NCBI GenBank assembly: GCA_964431035.1
Contig: CAYSIF010000049.1
Span: 1-11,423 of the forward strand
Source: Methanobrevibacter_A sp964431035
GTDB lineage: Archaea > Methanobacteriota > Methanobacteria > Methanobacteriales > Methanobacteriaceae
Length of the DNA: 11,423 nucleotides
Direction of reading: 5' to 3'
In this document: positions 1 to 5,516 of the stretch, in pieces
Layout of the letters: the number at the start of each line of letters is the position of its first letter
Numbering within the stretch: the stretch's first letter is position 1
Translations under genes and position numbers: made by a program
The notes under the pieces: generated by a model
What the model saw: the letters and a program-made list of their open reading frames with translations, nothing else
Databases searched by the model: none
What the model was told of the DNA's origin: nothing

Positions 1-262
1 TTAATGGTTTAGCATCTATTTTATGTATTGCTACTTTTGCATTTGGGAATAGTTTGTTTCCTCCAACATGGTCAAAGTGACAATGTGTATTTATTATTAG
101 TTCTATATCCTCAGGTTTAATACCTGCTTCATTTAATTGTGAGAATAAGTATTCTTTATTTTGTCCTGTTCCTGTGTCTATTATTGTATTATCTTTAACA
201 TAAATGTTTGAATCTATATTCATTCCTAGTATACATGTTATTCCATTGATTTCTTCCATCAT
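1..262 (-). CDS. Metallo-beta-lactamase-fold hydrolase, N-terminal part (cut by window edge)
   Basis: Translating the minus strand from ATG at 262 gives 87 codons that stay open to the window edge, so the C-terminal part is missing. The visible part contains THCHFDHVGG, the HxHxDH metal-binding signature of metallo-beta-lactamase-fold hydrolases, preceded by the usual strand ending in DTGTG. These enzymes bind one or two Zn or Fe ions; members include glyoxalase II-like thioesterases, nucleases and flavodiiron-related proteins, and the visible part does not decide between them. There is no signal peptide, so it is probably cytoplasmic. ATG at 262 is chosen over ATG at 259 because a GGAG (273-276, minus strand) lies 10 nt upstream. 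It lies downstream of tRNA-Trp on the same strand, with its own TATA-like box near 324-331. Family confidence is high; substrate unknown. Confidence 0.85.
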   Translation of the reverse strand, partial: MMEEINGITCILGMNIDSNIYVKDNTIIDTGTGQNKEYLFSQLNEAGIKPEDIELIINTHCHFDHVGGNKLFPNAKVAIHKIDAKPL

Positions 263-323
263 ATTATTTTTACTCCACTTAAAATTTTTTTTCTTTATGT
301 ATGATTAGAATATTATTTTATTT

Positions 324-331
324 TATATAAA
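324..331 (-). promoter_or_regulatory. Putative TATA box (box A) for the hydrolase gene
   Basis: The minus strand reads TTTATATA here, a match to the methanogen box A consensus, about 60 bp upstream of the hydrolase start. The whole gap 263-405 is AT-rich with no ORF. TATA-like strings are common by chance at this base composition. Confidence 0.4.
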
Positions 332-367
332 AATTAGTTTGAAAATTAGGAAAAAATAATAATGATT

Positions 368-392
368 GTTAAAATTTTTTTTAAAAATAGTA
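368..392. repeat. AT-rich element, copy 1 (downstream of tRNA-Trp)
   Basis: A 25-bp string beginning GTTAAAA and ending AAAAATAGTA. A 23-bp near-copy at 1059-1081 differs only in the lengths of the A and T runs. Each copy lies shortly downstream of a minus-strand tRNA and upstream of a minus-strand protein gene. On the minus strand it reads TACTATTTTTAAA, so it could be a shared promoter or a tRNA 3' termination/processing element. Confidence 0.4.
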
Positions 393-405
393 GTTTAGTA
401 AAAAA

Positions 406-557
406 TGGGGTCACAGGGATTTGAACCCCGATCCTGGGATTTCTCTTGTCTCAGTACTCCAATTGATCATCACATCAATCATATACTGATCAGACTACGC
501 GTTTTTTCTTCAAAGACAACTGGAGTCCCAGATGATGCCAGGTTACACTATAACCCC
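406..557 (-). tRNA. tRNA-Trp (CCA) with a 79-nt intron
   Basis: The minus strand from 557 folds as a tRNA: acceptor stem GGGGTTA with TGACCCC, discriminator A at 406, T arm CGGGG-TTCAAAT-CCCTG, and anticodon stem TGGGA with TCCCA. The anticodon loop after splicing is CTCCAGA, anticodon CCA for tryptophan. Exon 1 is 557-520 (38 nt), the intron 519-441, and exon 2 440-406 (35 nt), giving a 73-nt mature tRNA. The splice sites follow from a bulge-helix-bulge: 3-nt bulges AGT and AAA flank a short CTC/GAG central helix, with intron stem TGTCT/AGACA. The fourth central pair is a C-A mismatch, so the motif is slightly relaxed. The intron sits after position 37, the canonical site. No CCA is encoded. 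Aminoacylated by TrpRS. Confidence 0.95.
441..519 (-). ncRNA. Box C/D guide RNA formed by the tRNA-Trp intron (predicted Cm34 guide)
   Basis: The intron reads, 5' to 3' on the minus strand: terminal stem TTGTC/GACAA, degenerate C box TTGAAGA, D' box CTGA (493-490), perfect C' box GTGATGA (473-467), a 12-nt guide (466-455), and D box CTGA (454-451). The guide contains TTGGAGT, complementary to ACTCCAG around the anticodon. The guide base five positions upstream of box D pairs with C34, predicting 2'-O-methylation of that base by fibrillarin/Nop5/L7Ae. Guide introns in euryarchaeal tRNA-Trp are established; known ones guide C34 and U39. Here the D' guide (506-494) shows no match to the U39 region, so only the C34 half is supported. 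Confidence 0.85.
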
Positions 558-569
558 AACATATTCATA

Positions 570-581
570 TATAATAAATAT
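570..581 (-). promoter_or_regulatory. Putative box A of tRNA-Trp
   Basis: The minus strand reads ATATTTATTATA, with its centre about 19 bp upstream of the mature 5' end at 557. That is a plausible box A position for a tRNA promoter whose transcript starts a few bases before the mature end. Based on position and composition only. Confidence 0.35.
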
Positions 582-611
582 ACTTTTTTCTTATTATTTA
601 AATGTTTGTTT

Positions 612-1019
612 TTAAAATTTAACTTGTCTATCTATACCTGCAATTTCAGTTAGTTCAAGACCTTTTTCAAGTGCATAATCTTTTTCTATTTTATAATTAC
701 CTGTTCTTGTGCGTGGTGTTTTTTCAGGCTCGAAAAATAGCCATTTTGTGTATTTGAATTTAACTCCAATGTATGGTTTAGCTCCAAAAGTTTCTGAAAA
801 TTTGCATAAGTCAGTTATTTGTGTTTCATCAATGTAAATTATTTCTTTTGTTGTTGTTTTAACTTCTATAGCTAAGTATATTTTTGAATTTCCTGCAATT
901 ACATCAGGTAAAGGATTTTTTGTAGCTCCTCCTGAAGCGGGTGCTCTCATTGCTGCGAATTTTAAGTCCCATAATCTATGAACTAAATCTCTTTCTTCTG
1001 TAGAGCCTTTTTTAACCAT
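612..1019 (-). CDS. hjc: Archaeal Holliday junction resolvase Hjc
   Basis: 135 residues, the normal size for Hjc. This dimeric nuclease cuts four-way DNA junctions during recombination and fork repair. The type II-restriction-like catalytic residues are all visible: E9 in KGSTEERDLVHRLW, S29 in APASGG, D39 in PLPDVIAGN, and E52 and K54 in AIEVKT. Their spacing is identical to E12, S32, D42, E55 and K57 of the Sulfolobus enzyme, shifted by three. ATG at 1019 is preceded by AGGAT about 7 nt upstream. The gene lies alone between tRNA-His and tRNA-Trp on the same strand; a TATA-like TTTATAAAA (1086-1093) sits directly after tRNA-His. The C-terminal 40 residues (after FFEPEKTPRTRTGNYKI) are less conserved but give a complete-looking end. 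Confidence 0.95.
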   Translation of the reverse strand: MVKKGSTEERDLVHRLWDLKFAAMRAPASGGATKNPLPDVIAGNSKIYLAIEVKTTTKEIIYIDETQITDLCKFSETFGAKPYIGVKFKYTKWLFFEPEKTPRTRTGNYKIEKDYALEKGLELTEIAGIDRQVKF

Positions 1020-1058
1020 ATTTTAATCCTTATATAATTTTTAAATTTGATTAATTGA

Positions 1059-1081
1059 GTTAAATTTTTTTAAAAATAGTA
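1059..1081. repeat. AT-rich element, copy 2 (downstream of tRNA-His)
   Basis: Near-copy of the element at 368-392. It lies 13 bp beyond the encoded CCA of tRNA-His and 40 bp before the hjc start. Low complexity makes chance resemblance possible. Confidence 0.4.
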
Positions 1082-1093
1082 ATTTTTTATAAA

Positions 1094-1169
1094 TGGGGCC
1101 GGGGCCGAGATTTGAACCCGAGTCGCAGGATCCACAGTCCCACAGGATGACCGCCTACCCTACCCCGGC
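1094..1169 (-). tRNA. tRNA-His (GTG), CCA encoded, no genomic G-1
   Basis: Minus strand from 1169: acceptor GCCGGGG pairs with CCCCGGC, anticodon loop CTGTGGA gives GTG, T arm TCGGG-TTCAAAT-CTCGG, discriminator C73 (1097), then CCA at 1096-1094. C73 is the histidine identity base that normally faces G-1. The base before G1 in the DNA is T (1170), so G-1 is not encoded and would have to be added after transcription by a Thg1-like enzyme. It is the only one of the six tRNAs here with an encoded CCA. The T-loop invariants fix the register, so the alternative reading with G1 as G-1 does not fit. Confidence 0.95.
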
Positions 1170-1199
1170 ATTTTTTCTAATAATATTTTTTTTGATTAA

Positions 1200-1282
1200 T
1201 GCGGGAGCAGGGATTCGAACCCTGGTAGACCTGTGTCAACAGGTCCTAAGCCTGTCCCCTTTGGCCGCTCGGGCACCCCCGC
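1200..1282 (-). tRNA. tRNA-Leu (TAG)
   Basis: Minus strand from 1282: acceptor GCGGGGG/CTCCCGC, class II layout with a 14-nt variable arm (stem GAC/GTC), anticodon stem ACAGG/CCTGT and loop CTTAGGA, so the anticodon is TAG. T arm CAGGG-TTCGAAT-CCCTG, discriminator A (1200). No CCA encoded. It reads leucine CUN codons. 30 bp separate it from tRNA-His. Confidence 0.95.
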
Positions 1283-1364
1283 TTCGGATAAGGAGAGAGC
1301 AATACCCTCAAAATCATTTTTTAATAATATTTTAAATAATAAGAAAAATTATATTATAGAAAAG

Positions 1365-1439
1365 TGCTTCGGCCGGGATTCGAACCCGAGTCTTCGCCTC
1401 GAAAGGGCAAAATGATTGGCCGGACTACACTACCGAAGC
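1365..1439 (-). tRNA. tRNA-Glu (TTC)
   Basis: Minus strand from 1439: acceptor GCTTCGG/CCGAAGC, anticodon stem TTGCC/GGCGA with loop CTTTCGA (anticodon TTC), T arm TCGGG-TTCGAAT-CCCGG, discriminator A (1365). 75 nt, no CCA. The 82-bp gap to tRNA-Leu (1283-1364) is AT-rich; a TATAATATAA-like string near 1350-1359 may give the downstream tRNAs their own promoter. Confidence 0.95.
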
Positions 1440-1466
1440 AGAAAAATAAGCAATTGATTAAGATAG

Positions 1467-1540
<74 letters not shown>

Positions 1541-1550
1541 AATATTTAAG

Positions 1551-1623
<73 letters not shown>

Positions 1624-1640
1624 ATATGATACCCATGCTC

Positions 1641-1648
1641 TTTATAAT
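1641..1648 (-). promoter_or_regulatory. Putative box A of the tRNA cluster
   Basis: The minus strand reads ATTATAAA, centred about 22 bp before the tRNA-Asn 5' end, the expected spacing for box A. It would start the Asn-CAU-Glu-Leu-His transcript. The rest of 1624-1851 is AT-rich divergent promoter DNA with no ORF. Confidence 0.45.
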
Positions 1649-1811
1649 CAATGCAAATAATTTATTAAAGTTTAATACAAAAAATCAAAATTCTTATACA
1701 TCAAACTATAATACAATTATGAAAAACATACTATATAAAGTTTTTGTATAAATCATTTTTAAATTAAAAAAATAATTAAAATTATACCAACTTAATATAA
1801 TAATATTATAA

Positions 1812-1820
1812 TATATAAAT
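1812..1820 (+). promoter_or_regulatory. Putative TATA box of the radical SAM gene
   Basis: TATATAAAT, 32-40 bp before the start codon, implying a short leader. A second TATATAAAG at 1732-1740 would give a leader of roughly 90 nt. Both are possible. Confidence 0.4.
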
Positions 1821-1851
1821 CTTATTCACAAAAAAAGATAAAGGAAAAATA

Positions 1852-2844
1852 ATGAACAATGAAAGCACCAACACACTAGAATTAATAAACAAAGCAAACA
1901 CACTAACCCTAAAAAAACACTCCCCCGAAATAAGCCTTGAAAGAGCAATATTCCTATCATGGTGGTGCGATAAAGGAGACTGTAAATTCTGCTACATGAG
2001 CACACAAAAAAACAAAATAAAAGACCCTCAAAAAGCAAGAAGAAAAGTAAACAACATACTAGCAGAAGTAGAAATGTGCACAAGACTAGGATGGAATATA
2101 GAATTTCTATCAGGAGGATACAAATCCTTCACCACACAAGAAATCAAAAAAATAGCAGAAAACATACACCAAATAAGTGGTAAAGGAGTATGGTTAAACA
2201 CAGGAATAACAAACGAATTAGACGAATACGGAGAAGAAATAATAGGAATAACCGGATCAGTTGAAACTGCAAACCCAAAACTCCAAAAAGAAATATGCCC
2301 AAGCAAACCACTAGAAGACATAAGCAACATGCTAGATACCGCAGCAGACCTAGGCTTCAAAAAAGCAATAACAATAATACTTGGACTTGGAGAAACCTAC
2401 GAAGATGTAGAATACTTAAAACAATACATAAAAGACCATAAAATAGATAGAATAATATTCTACTCCCTAAACCCACATCCAGAAACAGAATACAAAAACT
2501 CCTCACAACCACCATCACTATACTATGCAAAAGTAGTAGCGACAATAAGACTAGAATTTCCAAACATCGAAATAATCTGCGGAACATGGGTTGACAACCT
2601 AGCAAATATAGGAATACTGATACTAAGCGGAGCAAACGGAATAACAAAATTCCCACTATTCAAAATGTTCGCAACAAGATACGGAAAACGGGTAGAAGAA
2701 GAAATAAAATGGACAGGAAGAACACTAAAAGGAACATTCACCAACAAAAAACTACTAGGACCAGAAAAAAGCGAATTTAACACAGAATACAACAAATATA
2801 TTAAAAGATATATTAAAGAATCACTTAAAAACAAATATGATTAA
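1852..2844 (+). CDS. Radical SAM protein, BioB/HydE-like, function unknown
   Basis: 330 residues. The [4Fe-4S] cysteines are C39, C44 and C47 in WWCDKGDCKFCYM, a CX4CX2C spacing rather than the usual CX3CX2C. Other radical SAM signatures follow: LSGGY (86-90, the GG motif), NTG (116-118), SVETAN (136-141) and GLGET (178-182), the last two resembling the biotin synthase/HydE/PylB group. The C-terminal part (GTWVDNLANIGILILSGANGI, about 244-264) resembles the BATS-like end of BioB relatives. It should bind S-adenosylmethionine and an iron-sulfur cluster in the cytoplasm and generate a 5'-deoxyadenosyl radical; substrate unknown. AGGA (1842-1845) lies 6 nt before the start. It is transcribed alone: 157 bp separate it from gatB. 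Codons end mostly in A or C, like gatB. HmdB, another BioB-like methanogen enzyme, has CX5CX2C, so it is not obviously that. Confidence 0.85.
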   Translation: MNNESTNTLELINKANTLTLKKHSPEISLERAIFLSWWCDKGDCKFCYMSTQKNKIKDPQKARRKVNNILAEVEMCTRLGWNIEFLSGGYKSFTTQEIKKIAENIHQISGKGVWLNTGITNELDEYGEEIIGITGSVETANPKLQKEICPSKPLEDISNMLDTAADLGFKKAITIILGLGETYEDVEYLKQYIKDHKIDRIIFYSLNPHPETEYKNSSQPPSLYYAKVVATIRLEFPNIEIICGTWVDNLANIGILILSGANGITKFPLFKMFATRYGKRVEEEIKWTGRTLKGTFTNKKLLGPEKSEFNTEYNKYIKRYIKESLKNKYD

Positions 2845-2892
2845 AAAAAATAAAAAAATAGAAAATACTTATTATAAATTAAAAACAGAAGA

Positions 2893-2917
2893 AATAATAA
2901 TATAATATATTATTATT
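2893..2917. repeat. 11-bp inverted repeat between the radical SAM gene and gatB
   Basis: AATAATAATAT and ATATTATTATT are perfect reverse complements around a 3-nt spacer. It could be a weak hairpin at the end of the radical SAM transcript or an operator/TATA region for gatB. Made only of A and T, so chance is not excluded. Confidence 0.4.
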
Positions 2918-2974
2918 AAAAATTTAAAAAAAATAATACTTATCATAAAAAAAATTACAATTAACACTTATTTT

Positions 2975-2980
2975 GGAGGA
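2975..2980 (+). promoter_or_regulatory. Strong Shine-Dalgarno site placed far from the gatB ATG
   Basis: GGAGGA ends 21 nt before ATG at 3002, much farther than the usual 5-10 nt. A start-stop pair ATGTAG (2994-2999) lies between them out of frame. An in-frame ATA (2987) lies at ideal distance. Confidence 0.6.
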
Positions 2981-3001
2981 ATTACTATATCTGATGTAGA
3001 C

Positions 3002-4351
3002 ATGATGTGTGGATTAGAAATTCACGTACAATTAGAAACAGACTCAAAACTTTTCTGCGAATGTAAAACAAATTACCAAGAAGCTCCAGCAAACGAAAAC
3101 ATATGCCCAGTATGTTTAAACCAACCAGGAGCAAAACCATACCCTACTAACGAAAAAGCAATAGAAAATGCTTTAATGATTTCACTAATGCTCAACTGTG
3201 AAATAGAACAAGACACTGTTTACTTTATGAGAAAACACTACGATTATCCTGATTTATCCAGTGGATACCAAAGAACAAGTGTCCCAATAGGAAAAAATGG
3301 TGAATTAAACGGTATAAGAATACATGAAATACACGTAGAAGAAGACCCAGGACAATACAAACCAGACAGAGGAACAGTAGACTTCAACAGATCAGGAATA
3401 CCATTAATCGAAATCGTAACAGAACCAGATATAAAATCCCCAGAAGAAGCAAGAACATTCCTAAAAGAATTAATAAGAGTCCTCCAATACAGTAAAGGAG
3501 CACGCGGGGAAGGAACAATGAGAGCAGATGTTAACGTCTCAATAAACGGTGGAAACCGTGTAGAAATGAAAAACGTTAACTCAATAAAAGGAGCATACAA
3601 AGCACTAAAATTCGAAGTAGTAAGACAAAAAAACCTAGTTAAAAGAGGAATAGAAGTAAAACAAGAAACACGTGCATACCTCGAAACACAAATGATAACC
3701 GTATCCATGCGTAAAAAAGAAGACGCAGACGACTACAGATTCATACCAGACCCAGACTTACCACCAATGAAAATAACAGACAAACAAATACAAGACATTA
3801 AAGAAGTAATGCCAGAAACACCAAGTAACAAAGCAAAAAGATTCCAAGAAGAATATGGAATAGATGAAGAATCATCAAAAGTCCTAACATCCGCATTAGA
3901 CTTAGCTGAATCCTACGAAGAAGTAGCTAAAGAAATAGATCCAAAATTCGCAGCATCATGGATGAGAGACGAACTCAAAAGAGTATTAACCTACAATAAA
4001 ATAGACCTAACAGAAAGTGAAATAAGTTCCAAAAACATCATAGAACTATTAAACTTACTCCAAAATAAAAAAATAACAACAAAAGCAGGTCAAAGAATAA
4101 TCGAACAAATGCCAAACAACAAAAAGAATCCAGAAGCAATAGCAGAAGAACTAGGATTAATCGGTGTTGTTGAAGAAGATGCAGTAATCGCAGCTGCAAA
4201 ACAAGCAATAGAAGAAAACCCAAAAGCAGTTGAAGATTATAAAAACGGACAAAAAAATAGTATAAACTTCTTAGTAGGACAAGTAATGAGAATAACACGT
4301 GGAAAAGCAGACCCAGGAGAAACTGTCAAAATAATAAAAGACCTATTATAA
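3002..4351 (+). CDS. gatB: Asp-tRNA(Asn)/Glu-tRNA(Gln) amidotransferase subunit B
   Basis: 449 residues, full length for archaeal GatB. GatB is the kinase/transamidase subunit of GatCAB: it phosphorylates Asp or Glu on mischarged tRNA with ATP, then transfers ammonia from the GatA glutaminase. Visible: N-terminal CGLEIHVQL (3-11), zinc cysteines C19, C21, C35 and C38, RKHYDYPDLSSGYQ (about 77-90), HVEEDPGQ, SGIPLIEIVTEPD, and RADVNVS. The C-terminal third (about 300-449) is the helical and YqeY-like tRNA-binding tail. In archaea Gln-tRNA is generally made by GatDE, so this GatCAB probably makes Asn-tRNA; tRNA-Asn lies 1.4 kb away. gatA and gatC are not in the window. First gene of an operon with the CBS protein and hisE. 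ATG at 3002 is the first in-frame ATG, although the SD is 21 nt upstream. Confidence 0.97.
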   Translation: MMCGLEIHVQLETDSKLFCECKTNYQEAPANENICPVCLNQPGAKPYPTNEKAIENALMISLMLNCEIEQDTVYFMRKHYDYPDLSSGYQRTSVPIGKNGELNGIRIHEIHVEEDPGQYKPDRGTVDFNRSGIPLIEIVTEPDIKSPEEARTFLKELIRVLQYSKGARGEGTMRADVNVSINGGNRVEMKNVNSIKGAYKALKFEVVRQKNLVKRGIEVKQETRAYLETQMITVSMRKKEDADDYRFIPDPDLPPMKITDKQIQDIKEVMPETPSNKAKRFQEEYGIDEESSKVLTSALDLAESYEEVAKEIDPKFAASWMRDELKRVLTYNKIDLTESEISSKNIIELLNLLQNKKITTKAGQRIIEQMPNNKKNPEAIAEELGLIGVVEEDAVIAAAKQAIEENPKAVEDYKNGQKNSINFLVGQVMRITRGKADPGETVKIIKDLL

Positions 4352-4375
4352 AAAGGAGTGAAAAAATAAATCACC

Positions 4376-5188
4376 ATGAACCCTGCAGAAAAAGAAAAAT
4401 CAACAGTAAAAGACTACATGACAAAAAACGTAATTACTGTAACTCCACAAACACCAAGTAAAGATGTAATAAACATAATGAAACAAACAGGACACGACGG
4501 TTTCCCAGTAGTAGATGGAGAAACTGGAGCAATACAAGGAATAGTTACAGCATACGACTTACTACTTAAAGACTGGGCAGATCAAGTAGAAGGCGTAATG
4601 TCCAACGAAGTTACAGTAGCACAAGAAGACATGTCAATAAACGACGCATCAAGAGTAATGTTTCGACACGGAATATCAAGACTACCAGTAATAAACAGAG
4701 AAAAACAAGTACAAGGAATCATAACAAACACAGACATGGTTAGATCACATATAGAACGCTCCACACCAAACAAAGTAGACGTATTCAAAAAAACCATGGA
4801 ACAACTATACGGAATAAAAACAAAACTAAGTAGGGAAAACGTACCAGTAAGTAAACTAAGACCAACACAAGATAGAATATATGCAGATGAACTACAAGGA
4901 AGAACCTACGAATTAGAAAGAGGACTAGCCGAACCAGCAATAGTTGTTAAAAGTGGAGACAGATACATACTTGTAGATGGACATCACAGAGCAGTAGCAT
5001 CAGTAAAATTAGGATATGATGAAATAGACTCCTATGTAATAGACTTACAAAAAGATATAAAAATCGGTATGGAAAGAACTGCTGACACACAAGGAATACA
5101 CACCTTTGATGACATAAACATTATTGATGATGACCAACACCCACTAATCGCATTAACCGAAACAATAAAAACAAGTAGAAATGAATAA
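4376..5188 (+). CDS. Two-CBS-domain protein fused to a ParB/sulfiredoxin-like domain
   Basis: 270 residues. Two CBS repeats, about 10-66 (VKDYMTKNVITV...GIVTAYD) and 72-128 (VEGVMSNEVTV...GIITNTD), form a Bateman module that usually binds adenine nucleotides. Residues 155-225 are a ParB/Srx-like domain: VPVSKLRPTQ, then ILVDGHHRAVASVKLG with DGHHR at 201-205. The same motif carries active-site residues in the archaeal ADP-dependent free-serine kinase SerK and in SbnI, so an adenine-regulated small-molecule kinase is plausible; a DNA-binding ParB role is less likely with no helix-turn-helix visible. The acidic tail ends the protein. It lies 24 bp after gatB and 2 bp before hisE, so it is cotranscribed. 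GGAG (4355-4358) is 17 nt from the ATG, and an in-frame TAA at 4367 excludes any earlier start. Confidence 0.85.
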   Translation: MNPAEKEKSTVKDYMTKNVITVTPQTPSKDVINIMKQTGHDGFPVVDGETGAIQGIVTAYDLLLKDWADQVEGVMSNEVTVAQEDMSINDASRVMFRHGISRLPVINREKQVQGIITNTDMVRSHIERSTPNKVDVFKKTMEQLYGIKTKLSRENVPVSKLRPTQDRIYADELQGRTYELERGLAEPAIVVKSGDRYILVDGHHRAVASVKLGYDEIDSYVIDLQKDIKIGMERTADTQGIHTFDDINIIDDDQHPLIALTETIKTSRNE

Positions 5189-5190
5189 AA

Positions 5191-5484
5191 ATGACAGATG
5201 AAAAAATAATCCAAAAAGTATACAGTACATTAGAAGATAGAAGAGACAATCCTATTAATTCATATACTGCAAATATAATGCAGGATGATGACAAAAAGAA
5301 AGCTGTCGATAAAATATGTGAAAAAATAGGTGAAGAAGCAGCAGAAGTAATATTAGCTGCTAAAAATGATGAAAACTTAGTTTATGAGTCAGTTGACTTA
5401 ATATTCCATAATCTACTCTTATTAGCATATAAAAATGTAGATTTAAATGAAGTCTTTGATGAATTTGAAAGAAGACACAAATAA
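5191..5484 (+). CDS. hisE: Phosphoribosyl-ATP pyrophosphohydrolase
   Basis: 97 residues, standard for HisE. It converts phosphoribosyl-ATP to phosphoribosyl-AMP and pyrophosphate, the second step of histidine synthesis. It belongs to the all-alpha MazG-like NTP pyrophosphatase fold; metal-binding acidic residues are visible in KIGEEAAEVILAAKND (E48, E49, E52) and ESVDLIFH (E66, D69). N-terminal LEDRRDNPINSYT is also typical. It stands alone, not fused to HisI, as is common in archaea, and no other his gene is near. The ATG starts 2 bp after the stop of the CBS gene with no clear SD, suggesting coupled translation. It ends 20 bp before the convergent larB. Confidence 0.95.
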   Translation: MTDEKIIQKVYSTLEDRRDNPINSYTANIMQDDDKKKAVDKICEKIGEEAAEVILAAKNDENLVYESVDLIFHNLLLLAYKNVDLNEVFDEFERRHK

Positions 5485-5486
5485 AA

Positions 5487-5516
5487 ATATTCTCTTTTTT
5501 TATTCTATTTTTTAAT
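5487..5516 (+). terminator. Poly-T terminator region of the gatB-hisE operon
   Basis: Directly after hisE the plus strand carries T runs (5495-5501 and nearby 5508-5513), typical archaeal intrinsic terminators. On the other strand T-rich ATATTTTTATTT (5479-5490) could stop larB. The convergent genes thus share a very short terminator zone. Confidence 0.55.

Noticed and set aside
405..653. Plus-strand ORF of 82 codons across tRNA-Trp
   Set aside because: It runs through both exons and the intron of a well-folded tRNA on the other strand and has no protein-like features.
1093..1415. Plus-strand ORFs across tRNA-His, tRNA-Leu and tRNA-Glu
   Set aside because: They are translations of the reverse strand of tRNA genes; the recurring FEP/IRTLV-type residues come from the conserved T arm.
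1826..4298. Several minus-strand ORFs opposite the radical SAM gene and gatB, some looking like membrane proteins
   Set aside because: Their Leu/Phe/Ser-rich sequences result from reading A-rich codons backwards; the plus-strand genes have clear family motifs.
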